Source: Cherax quadricarinatus (taxonomy: Eukaryota; Arthropoda; Malacostraca; Decapoda; Parastacidae). From it: a stretch of DNA of 64,000 bases. The notes below the pieces were generated by a model. It worked only from the letters and a program-made list of their open reading frames with translations, ran no database searches and was not told the DNA's origin. Shown in pieces: positions 33,314 through 42,609 of this stretch. How positions within the stretch are numbered: the first letter of the stretch is position 1; every line of letters begins with the position of its first letter. Position numbers and translations under genes: made by a program. The stretch spans positions 12,009,147-12,073,146 of the forward strand of contig NC_091357.1 in the NCBI RefSeq assembly GCF_038502225.1, given 5' to 3'.

Positions 33314-34560
33314 CTTGTATCACAAACCTCCTGGAGTTTTATGACAAGGTAACAGAAGTAAGACACGAGAGAGAGGGGTGGGTAGATTGCGTTTTCCTAG
33401 ACTGCAGGAAGGCCTTTGACACAGTTCCCCACAAGAGATTAGTGCAGAAGCTGGAGGATCAGGCGCATGTAACAGGGAGGGCACTGCAATGGATCAGGGA
33501 ATACCTGACAGGGAGGCAGCAACGAGTCATGGTACGTGAAGAGGTATCACAGTGGGCGCCTGTGACGAGCGGGGTCCCACAGGGGTCAGTTCTAGGACCA
33601 GTGCTATTTTTGATATATGTGAACGACATGATGGAAGGAATAGACTCTGAAGTGTCCCTGTTCGCAGATGATGTGAAGTTGATGAGAAGAATTAAATCGG
33701 ACGAGGATGAGGCAGGACTGCAAAGAGACCTGGACAGGCTGGACATGTGGTCCAGTAACTGGCTTCTCGAATTCAATCCAGCCAAATGCAAAGTCATGAA
33801 GATTGGGGAGGAGCAAAGAAGACCGCAGACAGAGTATAGGCTAAGTGGACAAAGACTACAGACCTCACTCAGGGAGAAAGACCTTGGGGTGAACATAACA
33901 CCGAGCACATCACCGGAGGCACACATCAACCAAATAACTGCTGCAGCATACGGGCGCCTGGCAAACCTGAGAATAGCGTTCCGATACCTTAATAAGGAAT
34001 CGTTCAAGACACTGTACACTGTGTATGTTAGGCCCATACTGGAGTATGCAGCACCAGTCTGGAACCCACACCTGGTCAAGCACGTCAAGAAGTTTAGAGA
34101 AAGTACAAAGGTTTGCAACAAGGCTAGTCCCAGAGCTCAGGGGAATGTCGTACGAGGAAAGGTTGAGGGAGATCGGACTGACGACACTGGAGGACAGAAG
34201 GGTCAGGGGAGACATGATAACGACATACAAGATACTGCGGGGAATAGACAAGGTGGGCAGAGATAGGATGTTCCAGAGAGGGGACACAGGGACAAGGGGT
34301 CACAACTGGAAGCTGAAGACTCAGACGAGTCACAGGGACGTTAGGAAGTATTTCTTCAGTCATAGAGTTGTCAGCAAGTGGAATAGCCTAGCAAGTGAAG
34401 TAGTGGAGGCAGGAACCATACATAGTTTTAAGAAGAGGTATGATACAGCTCAGGAAGCAGAGAGAGAGAGAGAGGACCTAGTAGCGATCAGTGAAGAGGC
34501 TGGGCCAGGAGCTGAGTCTCGACCCCTGCAACCACAATTAGGTGAGTACAATTAGGTGAG
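33313..34560 (+). mobile_element. LINE-3 fragment, 5'-truncated
   Basis: It starts inside an RT domain right after (AC)n and runs through the C-terminal domain to the 3' end CAATTAGGTGAGTACAATTA GGTGAGTAC (two copies of a 14-bp repeat), then (AC)n and (TA)n. The same 3' end appears alone at 11149 and 40668. The family differs in sequence from LINE-1 and LINE-2. Confidence 0.92.
33320..34555 (+). pseudogene. LINE-3 reverse transcriptase with one frameshift
   Basis: The first frame (to about 34093) shows VDCVFLDCRKAFDTVPHKRL, then GVPQGSVLGPVLFLIYVNDM, the catalytic LFADDVKLM, EKDLGVNI and ILEYAAPVWNPHLVKHVKK. It then needs a one-base shift near 34093 into the frame ending 34555, with LEKVQRFATRLVPELRGM, LTTLEDRRVRGDMI and FFSHRVVSKWNSL. 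Catalytic aspartates are present. The endonuclease and ORF1 are absent. A single indel and otherwise open frames suggest a young but dead insertion. The short frame that begins at 33442 is only an internal methionine. Confidence 0.92.
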
Positions 34561-34688
<128 letters not shown>

Positions 34689-34789
34689 TTTAAACAACTA
34701 ATCAGTGAATTTTTATTAAGCATGAGATAAATGCGCTGTATGACACTTGTGTGTTTAGCGCTTAATTTTAATTATAATATCAGTCCGAG

Positions 34790-35075
34790 AATTCTCATTG
34801 TTATACACTTGAGAGGTGTATGTGTCAGTGTATATTCACTGAGAAGTCTATATCTCTGTTATACACTGAAAGGTGCATGTCTCTCTGTTATGCATCGAGA
34901 TGGCAATCTGATTCCATTTTAAAGGATAAAAGTAATCGTGACGGGTGGTGAACAAGTTACGTGCAGCCTTAGTGACCCTCATGTAGTCGATAGGTTTTAA
35001 ACCCCCCATTGACCAACCTTATGGATGTCAACTTAGATCCGTAGACAGTCTTCATAGTTCCTTAGACGAAGAAAA
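34790..35075 (+). mobile_element. Element X copy, diverged
   Basis: Diverged versions of the 32-bp unit (TTATACACTTGAGAGGTGTA, CTGTTATACACTGAAAGGTG) occupy 34798-34905. Then come GTGACGGGTGGTGAACAAGT (34938-34957) and GCAGCCTTAGTGACCCTC (34963-34980) plus TAGGTTTTAAACCCC. The arrangement equals that at 31405-31800, so both are copies of one dispersed element. Confidence 0.72.
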
Positions 35076-35494
35076 CGAGATTGTTGTTGATATTTGGCCG
35101 GTACTGATGAAGGGGTCTTTAGAACGGTGGCTTTAACAAACTCAGTGATTATAATCATAACCATTAATGTTTAAACTGATGAAGGGGTAAGCCAGTGGAA
35201 TGCCTCGGTCAGATGACTAAAAGCTCCAGCCATGGATCATCATATGACTAAAACCTAACCTAAAATCAGTCTCGATGTCCGTCAGAGAGCATTGTGGATG
35301 TCTTATCCTGACCTTTGCTGTACAACGCCTTTCAGCTTATGTTGAAGCAGCTCAACGCTGCTGCCTGGTTCTCAAACACATCAAAATACCTGTCTCCAGG
35401 TCATCCTCGTTGAACCTGGGCATTATTGTTACCGCACTTCTGGTGTTCTACCCAGCTACCGGTACATCATCATTATTAAATCCTCTCTCGCTGA
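35076..35494. other. Unassigned sequence
   Basis: The frame 35275-35712 (145 residues) starts here but runs into a recognised dispersed fragment and shows no domain. I do not call it a gene. Confidence 0.5.
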
Positions 35495-35690
35495 TGACGT
35501 ACACACATTTGCAACGTCTTGGTATCTTTATTTTGTGGGCGTTTCGCCACTCAGTGGCTTTATCAATACAACACAGGGACATAGAAGACTGTAGAAGAGG
35601 AGATAATCAGTCAGTCTTGCAGAATTACATACAGAAGACAATAGAAAATGAGGTAATCAGTCCCTCAGCTATTACCTGGGAATTACATTC
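35495..35690 (-). mobile_element. Penelope-like element fragment with hammerhead-like motif
   Basis: On the minus strand the order is TTGATAA, stem GCCAC-TGA-GTGGC (35546-35558), GAAACG, then AATAAAGATACC and GACGTTGC. This resembles the CUGANGA-stem II-GAAA core of hammerhead ribozymes, which are known in Penelope-like retroelements. Flanking ATAATCAGTCAGTCTTGCAG and AGGTAATCAGTCCCTCAGC are also dispersed decapod sequence in my memory. Core differences (U for C3, A for G8) suggest a decayed copy. Confidence 0.5.
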
Positions 35691-35925
35691 TCTCAGGAAG
35701 GTATTTGTGTGATGTGTGGATCTGAATGAATAAGGGAAAGGGGGAGGGGCAGAGAGAAGTGGCTGATACAGTTCTTCCTCCTATCCTCTCCCCCCTAAAA
35801 TCTCCATATTACCTCTCCCTTGATGTTCCCCCACACGTTTAACCCCCATTCAGAAAAAATGGGAGTGTTTAACCGTTGTCTTTGTAGTAATTGCTGCAGA
35901 CATCTTTGTCAAGGTGAGGATCGCA
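35691..35925. other. Unassigned spacer, pyrimidine-rich in part
   Basis: CTCCTATCCTCTCCCCCC and nearby purine/pyrimidine-biased sequence. No gene. Confidence 0.5.
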
Positions 35926-36350
35926 GGCTTTAGTCATGAGAATGTTTATAGGTAGTGGGCCCGCCATGCTTTGATCTTAAAAGTGTTTATAGGTAGTGGG
36001 CACTCCAGGCTTTGTTCATGAGTGTTTATAGGTAGTGGGCACTCCAGGCTTTGGTCATGAGAGTGTTTATAGGTAGTGGGCACTCCAGGCTTTGGTCATG
36101 AGAGTGTTTATAGGTAGTGGGCACTCCAGGCTTTGGTCATGAGAGTGTTTATAGGTAGTGGGAACTCCAGGCTTTGGTCATAAGTGTTTATAGGTAGTGG
36201 GCACTCCAGGCTTTGGTCATGAGAGTGTTTATAGGTAGTGGGAACTCCAGGCTTTGGTCATAAGTGTTTATAGGTAGTGGGCACTCCAGGCTTTGGTCAT
36301 AAGTGTTTATAGGTAGTGGGCACTCCAGGCTTTGGTCATGAGTGTTTGTG
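35926..36350. repeat. 39/41-bp array, about 10 copies
   Basis: Units of GTGTTTATAGGTAGTGGGCA plus CTCCAGGCTTTGGTCATGAG. Variants lack the GA (CATAAGTG or CATGAGTG) or have GGGAACTCC. The first copy reads GGGCCCGCCATGC. Array order suggests duplication of a 41+39 pair. Confidence 0.92.
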
Positions 36351-36354
36351 GGCA

Positions 36355-36610
36355 GTGTATATGATAGTGATGGAAGGTGTAGTATATTTGAATGGTAGTG
36401 GTAGATGGTGGGTGTGGCATGTTTGAGGGGGTACTGTGTATGATAATAGTGGGTATGGCATATTTGGGGAGATAGTGTGTATGATACTAATGGGTGTGGC
36501 ATGTTTGAGGGTGTAGTGTGTATGGTGGGTGTGGCATGTTTGAGGGTGTAGTGTGTATGGTGGGTGTGGCATGTTTGAGGGTGTAGTGTGTATGATAGTG
36601 GGTGTGGCAG
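36355..36610. repeat. Degenerate 35- to 50-bp array
   Basis: GGTGGGTGTGGCATGTTTGA followed by GGGTGTAGTGTGTAT. The last three units are regular (35-bp spacing) and the first ones are diverged. It directly follows the 41-bp array. Confidence 0.85.
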
Positions 36611-37207
36611 GTTGATCCACTACACCAGACGACCTTGTAGTGGGGTACCACTGCTACCTCAACTACACCAGTGCTCACGTCATTCACACTTCTGTCCTCC
36701 TGTGATGGTACTGTTAAGAGAATATTTAGATCCTTGTTATCCTTGGATCAGTCCGGGCACGCACATGTCATCCATAGTCTCCTCTCAGCAGGTGTTGCTG
36801 CTCCTCTCTCTGCAGCCTGTGTCGTGCAACTTCGCATCATATTTTGACTTTTTCCCTTTCACATTTTTTAATCATAACATTTTTAGGAAGTTTTTGTTAT
36901 AAATCTAAAATACTTGTGGTTAAAAACTGCATTAGTTTAGAGTAAAAATTCTTCAATTTTATAGATTTTAATGAGATTTAAACATTTATAATTACTGAGG
37001 TGCTTGTAGGGACCTCGGAGAATTTTAGGAGAGCGTTTTGAGATTAATAATTTAATGGGATTTTAATTGATGATGGTTATTATAACTTGGTATGACTCGG
37101 TTTGTGTTGAGTGGTTATATTTGTGGCTTTACTGTTAGTTGATGTTGCTTTTATGTTGTGTTGTGTATGTTCTTTATGGCAGTGAGCACTGAGGGACCTA
37201 CGTGCTT
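36611..37207. other. AT-rich spacer, no gene recognised
   Basis: AT-rich between two repeat blocks. The short plus frame 36588-36902 has no domain. Confidence 0.6.
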
Positions 37208-38590
37208 AAAATGCTCAGTTACTGTTACCACTACTACTGTTACCACTACTACTGTTACCACTACTACTGTTACCACTACTACTGTTACCACTACTACTGT
37301 TGCCACTACTACTGTTGCCACTACTACTGTTGGTACTGCTACCACTACTATTGTTGCTACTGCTACCACTACTGCTGTTGCTACTGCTACCACTACTACT
37401 GTTACTACTACTACCACTACTACTGTTGCTACTACTGTTACCACTACTACTGTTGCTACTGCTACCACTACTATTGTTGCTACTGCTACCACTACTACTG
37501 TTACTACTACTACCACTACTACTGTTGCTACTACTGCTACCACTACTACTGTTACCACTACTACTGTTGCCACTACTACTGTTACCACTACTACTGTTAC
37601 CACTACTACTGTTACCACTACTACTGTTGCCACTACTACTGTTGGTACTGCTACCACTACTATTGTTGCTACTGCTACCACTACTATTGTTGCTACTGCT
37701 ACCACTACTACTGTTGCTACTGCTACCACTACTATTGTTGCTACTGCTACCACTACTACTGTTGCTACTGCTACCACTACTACTGTTGCTACTGCTACCA
37801 CTACTACTGTTGCTACTGCTACCACTACTACTGTTGCTACTACTGTTACCACTACTACTGTTGCTACTGCTACCACTACTACTGTTGCTACTGCTACCAC
37901 TACTACTGTTGCTACTGCTACCACTACTACTGTTGCTACTGCTACCACTACTACTGTTGCTACTGCTACCACTACTATTGCCACCACCGTTGCCTACCGC
38001 CACCACCACCACTGCTTGCTTTCCACCGGCACCACTCACCAACTGCTGCTACCACCACCACCACCTGACCACTACACTGTTCACCACCACCTACTGCTTG
38101 CCTACCGCTTCCACCTACTACCGTTGCTACCTACTGTCACCACCACCTGCTGCCACCGCCACCACCTACCACCTGTTCCGCCACCGCCACCAACCACCTA
38201 CCGTTGCCACCGTTGCCACCTTACTGTTCACCACCACTTCACCACCGCTTGCCACCGCCACCACCTTACCACCGTTGCCACCTGCCACCACCTATCACCG
38301 CTGCCTACCGCCACCACCTACCATCCGTTGCCACCGGCACCACTCACCTACCGCTTGCCTACTGCCACCACCACTGCTGCCACGCCACCACCTACTACCT
38401 GCTGCCACCTGCCACCACTACCACCTGCTTGATACCACTGTTACCACCACTACTGCTGCCACCGCCACCGCCTTACCACCCTACCACTACTACTGTTGCT
38501 ACTGCTACCACTACTACTGTTGCTACTGCTACCACTACTACTGTTGCTACTGCTACCACTACTACTGTTGCTACTGCTACCACTACTACC
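37208..38590. repeat. Triplet-based array (ACT/ACC/GTT), 15- and 24-bp units
   Basis: 37216-37980 is made of GTTACCACTACTACT (15 bp) and of GTTGCTACTGCTACC plus ACTACTACT (24 bp). 37981-38480 is a degraded CCACC-rich middle. 38481-38590 has clean 24-bp units again. All periods are multiples of 3, so several frames on both strands stay open as Thr/Val, Leu or Ser/Gly runs. Those frames are repeats, not proteins. Confidence 0.93.
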
Positions 38591-38646
38591 ACCACCACCA
38601 CTAATACTAATATTACTATTATTCTTACTACTACTACTAGTAGCAG

Positions 38647-38648
<2 letters not shown>

Positions 38649-38725
<77 letters not shown>
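38649..38725. repeat. (TA)n microsatellite
   Basis: About 76 bp of alternating TA directly after the triplet array and a short ACTACTACTAGTAGC bridge. Confidence 0.98.
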
Positions 38726-38729
<4 letters not shown>

Positions 38730-38959
38730 CACATACGTACTTGTGTTGAATAAGAAACATGTGGAAGACTTGGGTGTGGTCAGTAGTGATGTTTGTATAC
38801 TTCAAGTGTGTGTTATTCATCAGCTTGTGGGTATTGTATTGTATGATGTGTGATTGTTGTCACATCAGTCGTCGCATATTGATGTTACAGTTGTGTTTGA
38901 AGCGCTAAATATGTCAGTTCCTATCTTATCTCTCATCCCACTCCTGTTCTCATTTCTCT

Positions 38960-40012
38960 TTCTCCACATACATTAATTTCCCTTATTTCGCATCTCCCTG
39001 CAGTCTCAGCTCCCTTCATTCACATCTCCCTTCATTCACATCTCCATTCTTATCTCCCTCCATTCACATCACCCTTCATTCACATCTTCCATCATTCACA
39101 TCTCCATTCACATCACCCTTCATTCATATCTTCCTTCATTCACATCTTCCATCATTCACATCTCCATTCACATCACCCTGCATTCACATCTCCCTTCATT
39201 CACATCTTCCATCATTCACATCTCCATTCACATCACCCTGCATTCACATCTTCAATCTTTCACATCTCCCTTCATTCACATCTCCCTTCATTCACATCTT
39301 CCATCATTCACATCTCCATTCACATCACCCTGCATTCACATCTCCCTTCATTCACATCTCCCTTCATTCACATCTTCCATCATTCACATCTCCATTCACA
39401 TCACCCTTCATTCATATCTTCCTTCATTCACATCTTCCATCATTCACATCTTCATTCACATCACCCTTCATTCACATCTCCCTTCATTCACATCTTCCAT
39501 CATTCACATCTCCATTCACATCTCCCTTCATTCACATCTTCAATCTTTCACATCTCCCTTCATTCACATCTCCCTTCATTCACATCTTCCATCATTCACA
39601 TCTTCCATCATTCACATCTCCATTCACATCTCCCTTCATTCACATCTTCCATAATTCACATCTCCATTCACATCTCCCTTCATTCACATCTTCCATAATT
39701 CACATCTCCATTCACATCTCCCTTCATTCACATCTTCCATAATTCACATCTCCATTCACATCATCACCCTAAATTCACATCTTCCATCATTCACATCTTC
39801 ATTCACATCACCCTTCATTCACATCTCCCTTCATTCACATCTTCCATCATTCACATCTTCCATCATTCACATCTCCATTCACATCTCCCTTCATTCACAT
39901 CTTCCATAATTCACATCTCCATTCACATCATCACCCTAAATTCACATCTTCCATCATTCACATCACCCTACATTCACATCTCCAGTCACATCTCCCTTCA
40001 TTCTCATCTCCC
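38960..40012. repeat. CATTCACATCTCCCTT array, 16- to 18-bp units
   Basis: About 60 short units alternating TTCATTCACATCTCCC, ATCATTCACATCTTCC and ATTCACATCACCC. Longer blocks recur (for example 39560-39640 against 39810-39880). The plus strand is almost G-free. Confidence 0.93.
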
Positions 40013-40224
40013 TTCTTAGGTCTTCCGGATACGATTTTTTTCCAGTGTGTACGTGGTCAAGGTCCACCCGGAGACTGTCTTCTTAATGTCAAGGTCCACC
40101 TCTGGTGCTCCTGGAGGGAGGGTCGGGGGGGGGGGGGTGATAAGTGTGGTGGGAGAGGTTGTCATAGCAACAGCTTTTTATTGATGCGATTTTCTTGTAT
40201 TTCTTTTCTCCTCCTTATTATTTT

Positions 40225-40235
40225 CATTATTATTA

Positions 40236-40297
<62 letters not shown>

Positions 40298-40446
40298 GAG
40301 TTATGAAGTATGGGGAGCGCTAAACCCGTAGGGATTATACAGCACATGTAGAGGGGGAGATGGAAGGTATTCAAGCTCAGTTCAGGGAACTGGAGCACAG
40401 ATCCAGTTCCCTTGATCAAGAGCCCCTCACCAGCATCAAGGAACCA
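40225..40446 (-). mobile_element. SINE-A copy, minus strand, left arm of an inverted pair
   Basis: (ATT)n 40225-40297 is the tail. The body 40302-40446 carries GGGGAGCGCTAAACCCGTAG, TTCAGGGAACTGGAGCACAG and GAGCCCCTCACCAGCATCAA. It ends at GGAACCA, 12 bp short of the usual 5' terminus, directly against a second copy in the opposite orientation. Confidence 0.92.
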
Positions 40447-40449
40447 TTA

Positions 40450-40608
40450 CCCCTCAAGGGAGGTTCCTTGACGCTGGTGAGGGGCTCTTGATCTAGGGAA
40501 TTGGATCTGTGCTCCAGTTCCCTGAATTGAGCCTGAATACCTTCCATCTCCCCCTCTACATGTGCTGTATAATCCCTACGGGTTTAGCGCTCCCCCATGA
40601 TTATAATA
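40450..40608 (+). mobile_element. SINE-A copy, plus strand, right arm of an inverted pair
   Basis: It starts CCCCTCAAGGGAGGTTCCTT, carries GAGGGGCTCTTGATCTAGGG and GGGTTTAGCGCTCCCCC, and ends ATGATTATAATAG. It faces the copy at 40225-40446 head to head, so the two form a palindrome of about 145 bp per arm. The (AAT)n tail is very short here. Confidence 0.92.
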
Positions 40609-40667
40609 GTTATTGATCCGCCGTCCGCTGATCGCGACACACACACACATACACACGAAGCGGTATG

Positions 40668-40778
40668 ATACAGCTCACGGAGCAGGGAGGGAGTGACCTA
40701 GTAGCAATCAGCGAAGAGGCGGGGCCAGGAGCTGTGACTCGACCCCTGCAACCACAAATAGGTGAGTACAAATAGGTG

Positions 40779-40800
<22 letters not shown>
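40668..40800 (+). mobile_element. LINE-3 3' end with (AC)n
   Basis: GGTATGATACAGCTCACGG, GGGGCCAGGAGCTGTGACTC and CAACCACAAATAGGTGAGTA match LINE-3 (34437-34560). The two terminal 14-bp repeats (AAATAGGTGAGTAC) are followed by (AC)n at 40781-40810, as at 34561. Confidence 0.88.
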
Positions 40801-40810
<10 letters not shown>

Positions 40811-40849
40811 ACTACCTAACAGCGTGTTGACAGCAAGTCACATGGGGTG

Positions 40850-40945
40850 TACACATGTATACTGAGAGATACACACCTCTCAGTGTATGTAAAGTGAAAT
40901 ACATACATAGATGTCTATGCATTGATAGACACCTCTCTGTGTTCT
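40850..40945 (-). mobile_element. Element X fragment, minus strand
   Basis: GAGAGATACACACCTCTCAG (40862-40881) is the complement of the 32-bp unit of element X. A diverged ATAGACACCTCTCTGTG follows at 40925-40941. No core part was recognised. Confidence 0.6.
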
Positions 40946-41109
40946 ATAATATCGCAAATAAACGAGCGCAGTGCCACCGTGAGGAGTTGTATGAAGCTCG
41001 AGGTCTTTCACGCTACACCAGTGCTTCATCAGGAGCTTGGTATATGGTGGAATGGAAATATTCAGAAATTTTCCAGGCTACTACAATATTACATCTTCTA
41101 CTGAGAACA

Positions 41110-41740
41110 CTATACTGTGGTTGTGCTGGTGTTGTGGTTGTGGTGGTGGTAGTGTTGTGGTTGTGGTGGTGGTAGTGTTGTGGTTGTGGGGTTAGTGTTG
41201 TGGTAGTGGTGGTGGTAGTGTTGTGGTTGTGGGGTTAGTGTTATGGTTGTTGTGGTGGTAGTGTTGTGGTTGTGGTGGTGCTAGTGTTGTGGTGGTAGTG
41301 ATGTGGTTGTGGTGGTGGTAGTGCTAGTGTTGTGGTTGTGGTGTTAGTGTTGTGGTGGTGGTAGTGTTGTGGTTGTGGTGGTGGTAGTGTTGTGGTATTG
41401 TGGTTGTGGTGGTGCTAGTGTTGTGGTTGTGATAGTGTTGTGGTGATGCTAGTGTTGTGGTTATAGTGGTGTTGTGCTTGTGCTAGTGTTGTGGTAGTAT
41501 TGTGGTGGTGCTAGTGTTGTGGTAGTATTGTGGTGGGGCTAGTGTTACTGTTGTTGTGGTGGTGGTGGTGCTAGTGTTACTGTTGTTGTGGTGGTGGCGC
41601 TAGTGTTGCGGTTGTGGTAGTGTTGTGGTGGTGGTGGTGCTAGTGTTGTGGTTGTGGTGGTGCTAGTGTTACTGTTGTTGTGGTTGTGGTGGTAGTGTTG
41701 TAGTGGTGGTCTTGGTAGTAGTGTTGTGGTTGTGTTCTCT
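41110..41740. repeat. GTTGTGGTT/GTGGTGGTAG degenerate array
   Basis: G/T-rich triplet sequence with recurring TGGTGGTAGTGTTGTGGTTG and GGTGGTGCTAGTGTTACTG units of irregular length. The plus strand is nearly C-free. It is a strand-reversed counterpart in composition to 37208-38590. Confidence 0.88.
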
Positions 41741-41817
41741 TTTGTTTTGTGAGTGTGTGTGTATATATATATATGTGTGTGTGTGGCCTTGAGAGTAACG
41801 TAAGGAATGCTAACTCC

Positions 41818-41935
41818 CTCCATTCTCCTTCCCTCCTCCCTTCCCCTTCCTCCCCCTTCCTCCCTTCCCCTTCCTCCCCCTTCCTCCCTTCCCCTTCCTC
41901 CCCCTTCCTCCCTTCCCCTTCCTCCAGCTCCCTAC
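41818..41935. repeat. CCTTCCTCC pyrimidine array, 24-bp unit
   Basis: CCCCTTCCTCCCCCTTCCTC units at 24-bp spacing, about 4 copies. It is a pure pyrimidine tract over about 100 bp, so H-DNA (triplex) formation is possible. Confidence 0.9.
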
Positions 41936-42171
41936 TTAAACTCCATTCTCCTCCTTTTCCAGTATTCAGACTCCTAACTTTCCTTTGCCTCTACTGTTAG
42001 CACTCTGTTTTTTACTGTTTCTTTTCACCTGTTACTCCCTACTGTTAACGGCATATATTCCTCATTATATTAGGGTGAAAGAAAAGGTAAACAGAATAGT
42101 ATGAAGACTCGATACACCGTTTTTTTTATCAGGATTAAAAAGAAGATAAGGATCACCTTAAAGACCAAGAC

Positions 42172-42280
42172 GCTACAGATTGAATCTGAGGATCAGGATC
42201 AGGATTGGATCTGAGGATCAGGATCAGGATTGGATCTGAGGATCAGGATCAGGATTGGATCTGAGGATCAGGATCAACGT
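42172..42280. repeat. 25-bp array, 4 copies
   Basis: GGATCTGAGGATCAGGATCA plus GGATT repeated nearly perfectly. The first unit begins GAATCTGAG. Confidence 0.93.
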
Positions 42281-42354
42281 TGCCAGTTAATTTCAGATAA
42301 TTTTTGATAATCTCTACGTTATTATTGTTGTAATTGTAATATTTCTTACTATCA

Positions 42355-42355
42355 A

Positions 42356-42410
<55 letters not shown>

Positions 42411-42525
42411 GTTGTCATTAATATTACAATTATTATTGTTAAATATTTTATTCTGCATTCTCCATTATGTTCATGATGATGATAATGATGATGATAATGA
42501 TGATGATAATGATGATAATGATGAC
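42355..42525. repeat. (TTA)n and (ATGATGATA)n microsatellites
   Basis: (TTA)n at 42355-42412 and an ATGATGATAATG repeat at 42473-42525, separated by AT-rich sequence. Confidence 0.95.
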
Positions 42526-42609
42526 GTTGTGTCTGCGTCATGGGAACTGTTGGTACCCAGGTACACGGGTACGATCTGAAGTTCAAGGCTTCCAGTCCCG
42601 TTACGTCAA

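Noticed and set aside
33459..34363. Minus-strand frames opposite LINE-3
   Set aside because: They are antisense shadows of the RT pseudogene.
35275..35712. 145-codon frame as a host gene
   Set aside because: It runs through the Penelope-like fragment and has no recognisable domain.
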